Positions 26,901 to 38,900 of a stretch of DNA of 64,000 nt are shown one piece after another. The notes under the pieces were generated by a model. The model made no database searches. It worked only from the letters and a program-made list of their open reading frames with translations, and was not told where the DNA came from. This stretch comes from G965202665 sp965243835 (GTDB lineage: Bacteria; Actinomycetota; Acidimicrobiia; Spongiisociales; Spongiisociaceae), in the NCBI GenBank assembly GCA_965243835.1, contig OZ251578.1, forward strand, positions 62,001 to 126,000, written 5' to 3'. A program made the translations under genes and the position numbers. How positions within the stretch are numbered: the first letter of the stretch is position 1; every line of letters starts with the position of its first letter.

Positions 26901-29900
26901 TCGGCGGAACGGGAGTCCGATACGGTGATCACCATATCGACGAGTGCGGTCACCGCCTCCATGTCAGGCGACTACGACTTATTCGCTTGGGGAGAGGGCG
27001 GGTTGATGCAACTGACCCTTCCCCGGACGGCGGAGCGGGCGACGGGAGACTTTACGTTGACCGTGGAGGCCGATTCCCATGTGGAGGGGAGCGAAACCTT
27101 TCAGATTATCGGGTCTGCGGCCGATTTCATGGTCTCCGACGTGAGTACCATCCAACCCGCTACGGTCATCATCGACGACGGCGACAACCCCTCCGTGGTT
27201 TATCTGCGGGTGGATACGGACGGGGGGACGGCCGGGGCTCAGAAAACCGTGGCCGAGGGAGCCACCGCCGTGGTGTCCGTCACCCTCACCCTTCCCAACA
27301 ACGCCGTATTGTCGGCGGACCGCACGGTGACGGTTTCGTTGGCTAGCGCGGGCCAGCCGGGAGGCGCGGAAGCCTCCGACTTTACCGCCGTCGCCCCTTT
27401 TGCGGTCTCCCTTATCACCGGCTCCTACACCGGCTCCGGAACTTTCAACCTGGAGGTGTTGGACGACACGGTGGCCGATGTGTTGCCGGAGTTGCTTTCC
27501 GTCTCCGGTTCCTCCTCGGGGCGGACGGTGCGCGGCGACTACATCAGCATCAACGAAGACAACGAAACCTTTCCCACCGTCAACCTGAGCGCAGGCCCGA
27601 GTTCCGTGACCGAAGGGGCGTCGGGCGCGGCGGCCACGGTGTCGGTTACCGCCTCCCTTACCGGCGCCGCGGGGTTGGAGGGCGACCTGCCGGTGACGGT
27701 GTCGGTGACGGCAAACGGGGGAAGCGGGATGGCCTCGGCTGCCGATTTTGAGCCGGTACCCGATTTCACGCTCACCATCTCCAAAGACACCCGCACCGGG
27801 TCGGCCACCTTCCGCTTGGACGACACCGATGACAATGTGGCCGGGGAAGGGCCGGAGAAAATTTTGATAACCGGAACCGGCCCCTCGGGAGTGACGGTGA
27901 CGGGGAGCGAAGTCTCCATCGCCGACGGGGATCAGCCCCCGACGATCATCAATCTGGGCGTGGACGCCGATGACTCCGCCACGGGCGTCCAGTCGTCGGT
28001 GACGGAGGGGGCGGCGAGCGCTACGGCCCGGGTTACGGCTTCTTTCCCGCAGGGTGCGCCGGTGCTGACCACCGCCACCACGGTGCCGGTGACGATTACG
28101 GGGGGCGGGGGGAGCGGGCAGGCGGAGGCGGCCGACTTCGCGCCCGTGACCGGATTTGACGTGATAATCCCGGCCGGGGCCTCCTCCGGATCGGCCGTTT
28201 TCACTTTGGCCACCGTCCAGGATGACTATGCGGAGGGGGCGGAGACGATCACTGTCGCGGGGATACTGGCCGGGTTCACGGTCAACAGCGGATCGGTGAC
28301 CATCGACGACGACGACGCGGCCCCCACCGTCATCAACCTGGGCGTCGATGTCGATTCGGGGACGACCGGGGAGCAGACGGCGATAGCCGAAGCGGCCGCG
28401 GCCACCGAAGTGACGGTCACCGCCGGATGGGACGGCGCGGCCGTTTTGAATACGGACACGGTGGTGGCGGTGTCGGTCACCGGGGGCGGGGGGAGCGGCG
28501 AAGCGGAGGCGGCGGATTTCACCGCGGTGCCCAACTTCAACATCACCATCCCGGCCGGGAGCTCCTCCGCCGCCGGGACCTTTACTTTGACGTTGCTCGA
28601 CGACAGCCTCGCCGAAGGGGCCGAAAACCTGACCGTGTCCGGAACCACCGCCGCCGCCGGTTTCACGACGGTGAACAGCGCCTCCATTTCCATTACCGAC
28701 GACGAAACCCCTCCCACCTCCATCGCCCTCACCCTCAACCCATCCAGCGTCAACGAGGGCGACGGGGCCACCAGCGTCGACGTAACCGCCGCCTTCCCGG
28801 TCGGTTCCAAGGCCTTGGAGTCCGCCACCGCCGTGTCGGTGTCGGTATCCGGTTCCACCGCCGTCGCCGGCAGCGATTTCGGGGCGGTGAGCTCCTTTAC
28901 GGTCACCATCCCGGCCGGGTCGGTGAGCGGAATGGGGACGTTCACCTTTACGCCCGTCGACGACACGGTGGCCGGGGAAGGGTCGGAGACGGTAACCGTG
29001 TCCGGGTCGGCGACCGGATTCACCGTCTCCGACGCTTCCCTGACCATCGCCGACAACGATGTCAAACCGACCAACATCGCTCTCGCCGTGGATGTGGACG
29101 GCGGGACTACCGGCGACCAAACCAGTTTGGCCGAGAACGCCGGCTCCGTCGCCGTATCGGTTACCGTCTCCCTGCCCACCGGCTCCCCCACCTTGGCCGC
29201 GGCCACCGCCGTCACCGTAAAATTGGTCGGAGAGCCCTTCTGGGATACGTCGAACGATGACGACCTAGTGTTCGGATTGGCGAGGGGGACGGTCTGGTAC
29301 ATCTACGACTATTCCACCAACCAGACGGACGATACTTTCACCATCACCATCCCCGCTGGCTCGGCCTCCGCCACCGGCTCGTTCACCCTAACCGTGGTGG
29401 ACGACTCCCTCAGCGAAGGGCCGGAAACCTTTCAAGTAACCGGCGCGGCCACCGGGTTTACTATTAACTCTCCCCAGGTGACCATAACCGACAACGATAC
29501 TACCGGAATCACCTTGTTTTTTAGTAACAGCAACGGCGTAAAGCAACCGTTTCCTCAAACCGAACTGTTGCGGGAAGGGTTTGATACCGATCCCACCTCC
29601 GTTTATTATTTTAACGGTAATCCGTTTAACATTCCTTTCGCCATGTATATGACTGTGGGCGCGGCCGTCGGGCAACAGTTCGTCGACATAACCGTGGAAA
29701 GGTCCGGGACGGCCGTGGAAGGCGCCCAAACAGATACTTCCCGCGATTACGACCTGACTTGGTCGCATAACACTCCCGACGGGGTTTTCCGGTTCGGGCA
29801 AAACCAGAAGATTTTCCTAAGCGGCCATCAATGCGATCCGGTCAGGGAAGATTCAAGGACATGCCCGGCCCCCGCCCAGGGCCTTTATATAAACGATGAC

Positions 29901-32900
29901 AATGTCGCTGAAGGGCCCGAGACCCTCATCTTCACCGCCCGCAGTTCCATCGGGGTCAGCAACTCCCTTACCCTGACCATCGCCGACAACGATGTCGCCC
30001 CCACCGTCATCAACCTGGCGGTGGATACTGACACTTCCACCACCGCCACCAGCGAAACCTCCTTGATGGAAGGGGATTCCGCCACCGAGATTATGGTTAC
30101 GGCCTCCTTCCCGGACGGGTCGGCGGTGCTCCCCACCCCCACTACGGTGGCGGTGTCGGTTATGGACAACACCGCCACCTCCCGCGACCACTTGGCGGTC
30201 CCCTCCTTCAACGTGACCATCCCCGCCCTGGCCACCTCCGGATCGGCCAAGTTCACCCTCACCCTGGTGGACGATGCCATCGCGGAAGATTCGGAAACCC
30301 TGGATGTGGGCGGGACGTTGGCGGGGTTCACCGTCAACCCGGCGATGATTACCATCTCCGACAACGAAACCATCACCTTGACGGTGGACACGGACGGAAC
30401 CGAAGACGGGGCGCAGAGCGCGGTGGACGAGGGGGAAACCGATCATACGGTTACCGTCACCGCCACCCTGGACGCCGACTCCACCGTGCTGGCCGCGGAC
30501 AAGGTGGTGACGGTGTCGGTGGCGGAAGGGGGGAGCGACCCGGCCGACGCCGCCGATTACACGGACGTGTCCGATTTCACCATCACCATCCCCACAGGCG
30601 ATCTGTCCGCCTCCTCCGATTTCGACCTGACCACGGCCACCGACAATATCGCCGGGGAAGGGTCGGAAACCCTGAGCGTATCCGGGTCCCTCACCGGCTA
30701 TAAGTTCAACGACGCCGAAATTTCCATCACCGACCTGACGGCCGCCCCCGACCGGTTGCTGTTCGCGGTGGACGCCGACACCTCCACCGGCGGCTCCCAG
30801 ACCAGCATCGGGGAAGGAATTACCGGCCGGACGGTGCAGGTTTCCGCCTCCTTCCCGACCGGCTCCACCGTGTGGGAAAACTCCCTGACCATCCCGTCCG
30901 CGGTGGGGGCGGGCACCGCCGAAAACTCCGATTACTCGGTGAGCGGCGGCTCTTTCAACCTGACCATCCCCGCCCTGGGCACCGCCTCCGACGTTCAAAC
31001 TTTCACCCTCACCACCGTCGACGATGATGTGGCGGGGGAAACCGACGCCCTGTCCATAGGCTCCGCGTTGACCGGATACACCGTCACCCCCGCTTCTTTG
31101 ACCATCACCGACGGCGACGCCCGGCCTACGCAGATAACGTTAAGCGCCGTCACCGATCACGCCACCGCCAACGATTCGGTGGATGAGGGGAGCGACGGCG
31201 AGGTGACGGTCACCGCTGCCCTGTCCGGGTCCATCGTGTTGGAAACCGCGCTGACGGTGCCGGTGGTCATCGCTCCCGGGACCAGCGAAGGGGCGGCGGA
31301 TTACACCGCCTCCTCCGCTTCCTTTAACATAACCATTCCCGCCTTGGCCTCTTCGGGTTCGGCCAACTTCACACTCACCGCCGTCGACGACGCGGTGGCC
31401 GGTGAAACCGATGCGGTGGATGTCGACGGGGGGACTTTGTCCGGTTACTCCATCACCGGAACCAAAGTGAAACTGATCGACAAGGACGCCGCTCCCACCG
31501 GGATCTCCCTCCTGCTGGACGCCGACCCCGATACCGGGGGCGATCAGACCAGCGTCGGGGAGGGAGTTACGGGCCGGACGGTGGCGGTGCGTGCGGAGTG
31601 GGTAAACAGCGCGGTGCAGTTGGAGAACAGCCTGGTCATCCCGGTGACGGTGTCGGCCGGGACGGCGGAAAGCGGCGACTACTCGGTTACCGGCTCCTCC
31701 TTCAACGTCACCCTCCCCGGAGCGGGGGCCTCCGCCTCTTCCTCGTCCTTTACCCTCACCGTCAACGATGACAACGTGGCCGGGGAAACCGATGCCCTGT
31801 CGGTGGGCGGAACCCTGTCCGGATACACGATCACCGCCGCTTCGCTGACCCTGGGCGACTCCGATTCCAAACCGACCGCTATTGCGTTAAGCATCGCCAC
31901 CGACCATCAGACGGCCAACGATTCGGTGGCGGAGGGAACCGACGGCGCGGTGACGGTTACCGCTTCCTTCCCCGCTACCGGGGCGGTGCTGGAAACGGCC
32001 CTGTCCGTTCCGGTAGTCATCGGGCAGGGGACCACCGACGGCGCGGATGACTACACGGTTTCCTCGTCCTCCTTCAACGTTTCCATCCCCGCCGGCTCCC
32101 ACTCCGGTACGGCCGATTTCACCTTGACCGCCAAAGACGATGAGGTGGCCGACGGTGCGGAGACGGTTTCCGTAGGGGGCGGGACGCTGGCCGGATACGC
32201 CATTACCGCAACCAAGGTAAAAATCATCGATACCGACGTCGCCCCGTCCGTGATCAACTTGACGATTGACACATCCTCGGCGTCGGGCGTCCAGACCAGC
32301 GTGGGGGAGGGGGTGAGCGGTCGTTCGGTGCGGGTGTGGGCGGCTTTCCCGGACGGGTCGGCGGTTTTGGAGTCGGCGGTGACGGTGCCGGTGGTGGTGC
32401 GGCGGGGCACGGCCGAGGCCTCCGACTATTCCGTGGACGACGCTACTTTTAACGTGACCATCGGGGCGGGAACCCGTCGCTCGGCCACCGCCGGAACCTT
32501 CTCGCTGACCACGGAGGACGATGATGTCTCCGCGGAGACGGACGCCCTGTCGGTGGGGGGCGGGACTTTGTCCGGATACGCCATCAACCCGGCTTCCCTG
32601 ACCATCACCGACGGCGATGTCGCCCCCACCTCAGTCACCCTGACGGTGGACGCTGACTCCAACACCTCCGGCAACCAGACCAGCGTGGGGGAGGGGGTGA
32701 GCGGTCGTTCGGTGCGGGTGTGGGCGGCTTTCCCGGACGCTTCCGTCCCCCGGGAGGGGGCGGTGACCATCCCGGTGACGGTGAGCGCGGGCACGGCCGA
32801 GGCTTCCGACTATTCGGTGGACGACGCCACGTTTGATGTGACCATTGGGGCGGGAACCCTGACTTCCGCCGCCCCCGGCTCGTTTTCCCTGCGGGTGAAC

Positions 32901-35900
32901 GATGACAATGTGGCGGGCGAGTCGGACAAGTTGTCGGTGGGCGGGGCCTTGTCCGGTTATACGATTACTCCCGCTGGTTTGACGTTGGGGGATTCCGATA
33001 CCAAGCCGTCGGGGATTAAGTTGACGGTTAATCCGACGAGTTCGGCGGAGGATGGGGTGGGGCGGTCGGTGTCGGTGTGGGCGGAGTTCCCGGCGGCGGG
33101 TGCGGTGTTGGAGGGTTCGTTGGCGGTGCCGGTGGTGGTGTCGGCGGGGACGGCGGAGGCTTCCGATTATTCGGTGGATGACGCTACGTTTGAGGTGACG
33201 ATCGGGGCGGGGACGCACAAGTCGGCCACCGCCGGTACCTTCTCTTTGACGGTGAACAACGATGATGTGGCGGGGGAGTCGGATGCGTTGTCGGTGGGCG
33301 GGGGCGCTTTGTCCGGTTATACGATCACCCCCGCTACTTTGACTTTGGGGGATGCCGATACCGCTCCCACCGCCGTCGCCCTGACGATTGATACGGATTC
33401 GGGTGCGACCGGCGAGCAGACCAGCGTCGGGGAGGGGGTGAGCGGTCGTTCGGTGCGGGTGTGGGCGGCTTTCCCGAATGGTTCGGTGGTTCGGGAGGGG
33501 GATGTCACGGTTCCGGTGACGGTGGCGGCGGGCACGGCCGAGGGTTCCGATTATTCGATTATCGACAACACGTTTGATGTGACGATCGGGGCGGGGACGC
33601 TCAAGTCGGCGACGGCGGGGACTTTCTCGTTGACGGTCAACGATGACAATGTGGCGGGGGAGTCGGATGCGTTGTCGGTGGGCGGTGCCTTGTCCGGTTA
33701 TACGATTACGCCCGCCGATTTAACCTTGGGGGATTCCGATGCCAAGCCGTCGGGGATTAAGTTGACGGTTAATCCGACGAGTTCGGCGGAGGATGGGGTG
33801 GGGCGGTCGGTGTCGGTGTGGGCGGAGCTCCCGGCGGCGGGTGCGGTGTTGGAGGGTTCGTTGGCGGTGCCGGTGGTGGTGTCGGCGGGGACGGCGGAGG
33901 CTTCCGATTATACGGTGGATGATGCCGATTTCGAGGTGACGATCGGGGCCGGGACGCACAAGTCGGCCACCGCCGGAAGTTTTACTTTGACGGTCAACGA
34001 AGATGACGTGGCGGGTGAGTCGGATGCGTTGTCGGTGGGCGGGGGAACCCTGTCCGGTTATACGATCACTCCCGCTTCCCTGACCCTGGGGGACGCCGAC
34101 TCCGCTCCCACAGCTGTTACTTTGACGATTGATACGGATTCGGGTGCGACCGGCGAGCAGACCAGCGTCGGGGAGGGGGTGAGCGGTCGTTCGGTACGGG
34201 TGTGGGCGGCTTTCCCGAATGGTTCGGTTGTTCGGGAGGGGGACGTGACGGTTCCGGTGACGGTGGCGGCGGGCACGGCGGAGGGTTCCGACTATTCGAT
34301 TGTCGATAACACGTTTGATGTGACGATTGGGGCGGGGACGCTCAAGTCGGCGACGGCGGGGACTTTCTCGTTGACGGTCAACGATGACAATGTGGCGGGC
34401 GAGTCGGATAAGTTGTCGGTGGGCGGAACCTTGTCCGGTTATACGATTACTCCCGCCGACTTGACCCTGGGGGATTCCGATGCCAAGCCGTCTGGTATTA
34501 AGTTGACGGTTAATCCGACGAGTTCGGTGGAGGACGGGACGCCGCGGTCGGTGTCGGTGTGGGCGGAGTTTCCGGCGGCGGGTGCGGTGTTGGAGGGTTC
34601 GCTGGCGGTTCCGGTGGTGGTGTCGGCGGGGACGGCCGAGGCCTCTGATTATACGGTGGATGACGCCGATTTTGAAGTGACGATCGGGGCGGGAACGCAC
34701 AAGTCGGCCACCGCCGGAAGTTTTACCTTGACGGTCAACGACGATGACGTGTCGGGGGAGTCGGACGCGTTGTCGGTGGGCGGGGGAACCCTGTCCGGTT
34801 ACACGATCACTCCCGCCGACCTGACCTTGGACGACGCCGACGCCGCTCCCACCGCCGTCACCCTGACGATTGATGCGGATTCGGGTACGGACGGCGCGCA
34901 GACCAGCGTTGGGGAGGGAGTGTCTGGCCGGTCGGTGTCGGTGTGGGCGGCTTTCCCGGATGGTTCCGTCCCCCGGGAGTCGGATGTCAAAGTCCCGGTA
35001 ACGGTTAGCGCGGGCACGGCCGAGGCTGCCGATTATCAGATAGACGACAACACGTTTGAGGTGACGATCGGGGCGGGAACGCTCACCTCGGCCGCGGCCG
35101 GGACTTTCTCTTTGACGGTCAACGACGATGACGTGTCGGCGGAGTCGGACAAGTTGTCGGTGGGCGGGACTTTGAACGGTTATTTGATTTCCGCTGCCGA
35201 TTTGACCCTGGGCGACGCCGATGTCGCTCCTACCGCGGTTACTTTGACGGTGGACGCGGATGGCAACGCGAACGGCGCGCAGACCAGCGTTGGGGAGGGA
35301 GTGTCTGGCCGGTCGGTGTCGGTGTGGGCGGCTTTCCCGGATAGTTCCGTTCCCCGGGAGGGGGATGTCACGGTTCCGGTGACGGTGGCGGCGGGGACGG
35401 CCGAGGGCTCCGATTATTCGATTGTCGATAACACGTTTGAGGTGACGATTGGGGCGGGGACGCTCAAGTCGGCGACGGCGGGGACTTTCTCTTTGATGGT
35501 GAACGATGACAATGTGGCGGGTGAGTCGGATGCGTTGTCGGTGGGCGGGACTTTGAACGGTTATACGATTACTCCCGCTTCCGTGACTTTGGGGGATTCC
35601 GATGTCGAGCCGTCGGGTATTACGTTGACGGTTAATCCGACTAGTTCGGCGGAGGATGGGGTGGCGCGGTCGGTGTCGGTGTGGGCGGAGTTCCCGGCGG
35701 CGGGTGCGGTGTTGGAGGGTTCGTTGGCGGTGCCGGTGGTGGTGTCGGCGGGGACGGCCGAGGCTTCCGATTATTCGGTGGATGACGCCGATTTCGAGGT
35801 GACGATTGGGGCGGGGACGCATAAGTCGGCCACCGCCGGAAGTTTTACTGTGACGGTGAACGACGATGACGTGTCGGGTGAGTCGGACGCGTTGTCGGTG

Positions 35901-38900
35901 GGCGGCGGAACCCTGTCCGGTTACACGATCACTCCCGCCGACCTGACCCTGGGCGACGCCGACGCCGCTCCTACGGCCGTCACCCTGACGATTGACACGG
36001 ATTCGGGCGCGAACGGCGAGCAAACCAGCGTTGGGGAGGGAGTGTCTGGCCGGTCGGTGTCGGTGTGGGCGGCTTTCCCGGACAGTTCCATCCCCCGGGA
36101 GGGGGATGTCACGGTTCCGGTGATGGTGGCGGCGGGCACGGCGGAGGGTTCCGATTATTCGATTGTCGATAATACGTTTGAGGTGACGATCGGGGCGGGG
36201 ACGCTCAAGTCGGCGACGGCGGGGACTTTCTCGTTGACGGTGGACGATGACAATGTGGCGGGCGAGTCGGATGCGTTGTCGGTGGGCGGGGCTTTGAACG
36301 GTTATACGATTACTCCCGCCGGTTTGACCCTGGGGGATTCCGATGTCAAGCCGTCCGCTATCACGTTGACGGTTAATCCGACGAGTTCGGCGGAGGATGG
36401 GGCGGCGCGGTCGGTGTCGGTGTGGGCGGAGTTCCCGGCGGCGGGTGCGGTGTTGGAGGGTTCGTTGGCGGTGCCGGTGGTAGTGGGCGCGGGGACGGCG
36501 GAGGGTTCCGATTATTCGATTGTCGATAATACGTTTGAGGTGACGATCGGGGCGGGGACGCTCAAGTCGGCCACCGCCGGAAGCTTTACCTTGACGGTCA
36601 ACAACGATGATGTGGCGGGTGAGTCGGATGCGTTGTCGGTGGGCGGCGGAACCTTGTCCGGTTACACGATCACTCCCGCCGACCTGACACTGGGGGACGC
36701 CGACACCGCCCCCGACTCAGTCATCCTGACGATTGACACGGATTCGGGTGCGACCGGCGAGCAGACCAGCGTGGGGGAGGGAGTAAGCAGCCGGTCGGTG
36801 CGGGTGTGGGCGGCTTTCCCGAATGGTTCGGTGGTTCGGGAGGGGCATGTCACGGTTCCGGTGACGGTGGCGGCGGGGACGGCGGAGGGTTCCGATTATT
36901 CGATTGTCGATAATACGTTTGAGGTGACGATCGGGGCGGGGACGCTCAAGTCGGCGACGGCGGGGACTTTCTCGCTGACGGTCAATGATGACAATGTGGC
37001 GGGAGAGTCGGACCAGTTGTCGGTGGGCGGGGCCTTGTCCGGTTATACGATCACTCCCGCCGATTTGACCCTGGGTGATTCCGACGCCAAGCCGTCGGGT
37101 ATCACTGTGACGGTCAACCCGACGAACGCCGCGGAAGACGGGACGCCGCGGTCGGTGTCGGTGTGGGCGGAGTTCCCGGCGGCGGGTGCGGTGTTGGAGG
37201 GTTCGCTGGCGGTGCCGGTGGTAGTGGGCGCGGGCACGGCGGAGGCTTCCGACTATTCGGTGGATGACGCCGACTTTACGGTGACGATCGGGGCGGGGAC
37301 GCATAAGTCGGCCGTTGCCGGGACTTTCTCTTTGACGGTCAACAACGATGACATGGCGGGTGAGTCGGATGCGTTGTCGGTCGGCGGCGGAACCCTGTCC
37401 GGTTACACGATCACTCCCGCCAACCTGACCCTGGGCGACGCCGATGCCGCTCCCACCCAAATTACCCTCTCCGCCAACCCGTCCGCCGTGCCCGAAGGGA
37501 GCGCCAACCGGTCGGTGTCGGTTACCGCCGCCTGGTCGGGTTCGGTGACGTTGGAGTCGGCCCTGACCATTCCGGTGACCATCGGGGCGGGTACCGCCGA
37601 GCAGTCCGACTACGCCATCGCCGACAACACTTTCGATGTGACGATCGGCGGCGGAGCGGCTTCCGGTTCCGCCTCCTTCACGGTGACGGTCCGCGATGAC
37701 AACGTGGCGGGGGAGTCGGACAAGTTGCGGGTGGCCGGCGTCAAAGCGGGTTACGACATCGCCGCCGCCGGGGTGACCCTGGGCGACTCCGACTCCAAGC
37801 CCGCCCAAATCACCATGTCGGTGGACGCCGACCCCGATACGGACGGCTCCCAGACCGACGTGCCGGAGGGGGTGAGCGGCCGGTCGGTGTCGGTGTGGGC
37901 CGGGTTCCCGGCGATGGGCGCGGTGTTGGAGTCGGATGTGACTGTGGACGTGTCGGTGGGGGCGGGCACGGCGCAGGCGGCCGATTATTCGACCTCGGGA
38001 ACCTCCGGGCTGACCGTGACCATCGGGGCGGGAACCCACAAGTCGGCCTCCGCCGCTTCTTTCACCCTGGACACCACCGCCGATTCCATCGCCGGCGAGA
38101 GCAACGAGGCCCTTTCCATCAGCGGGTCGGTGGCGGGCGATTCATCCTATTCGTTCACCGCCGCTTCCCTGAGCATCACCGACAGAGACAGCCAGCCCGC
38201 CCGCATTCTCCTGACGGTGGACGCCGACCCCGGAACCTCCGGCGCCCAGACCAGCGTGGCGGAGGGCGTCGCCAACCGGACGGTGAGGGTTACCGCCGCT
38301 TTCCCGGCCGGTTCCGCCGCTTTGACCGAAGACCTGCAGGTGCCGGTGACGGTGGCGGCGGGCACCGCCGAGGCTTCCGACTATTCGGTTTCCGGGGCTT
38401 CTTTCACCATTACCATCGCCGCCGCCCAAACGTCCGGGACGGGAACTTTCACCCTTACCGTAAACGACGACGACGTATCCGGGGAGTCGGACGCCCTGGA
38501 GATTAAAGGCGGAACCCTGAACGACTACACGATCACCTCCGCTTCCTTGACGCTGGGGGACGCCGACTCCGCCCCCACCGCCATCACGTTGACGGTGGAC
38601 GCCGATTCGGAGACGACGGGGGAACAGACCAGCGTGGCGGAGGGAGTAACTTCCCGGACGGTTTCGGTAACCGCCGCTTTCCCGGACGACGCCGTCCCCC
38701 GGGAGGGCGCGGCCACGGTGGCGGTCACGGTGACGGCCGGCTCCGCCGAGGCGGGGGACTACGCCATTGACGACAACACTTTTTCCGTGACCATCGGCGC
38801 GGGAACCCTCTCTTCGGCCACCAAGGGAACTTTCTCGCTGACCGTTCACGATGACAACGTGGCCGGGGAAACCGACGCCTTGGCGATAAACGGTTCTGTG

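Noticed and set aside
33720..36023. Repetitive antisense frame opposite the 741-bp array (RPHRHR-type repeats)
   Set aside because: It is the mirror of the Calx-beta array. Its apparent repeats follow from the plus-strand repeats and no start or ribosome site supports it.
32640..37440. CRISPR array or tandem non-coding satellite
   Set aside because: The repeats are 741/381/360 bp, keep one open frame and encode Calx-beta domains; there are no short repeats with unique spacers.
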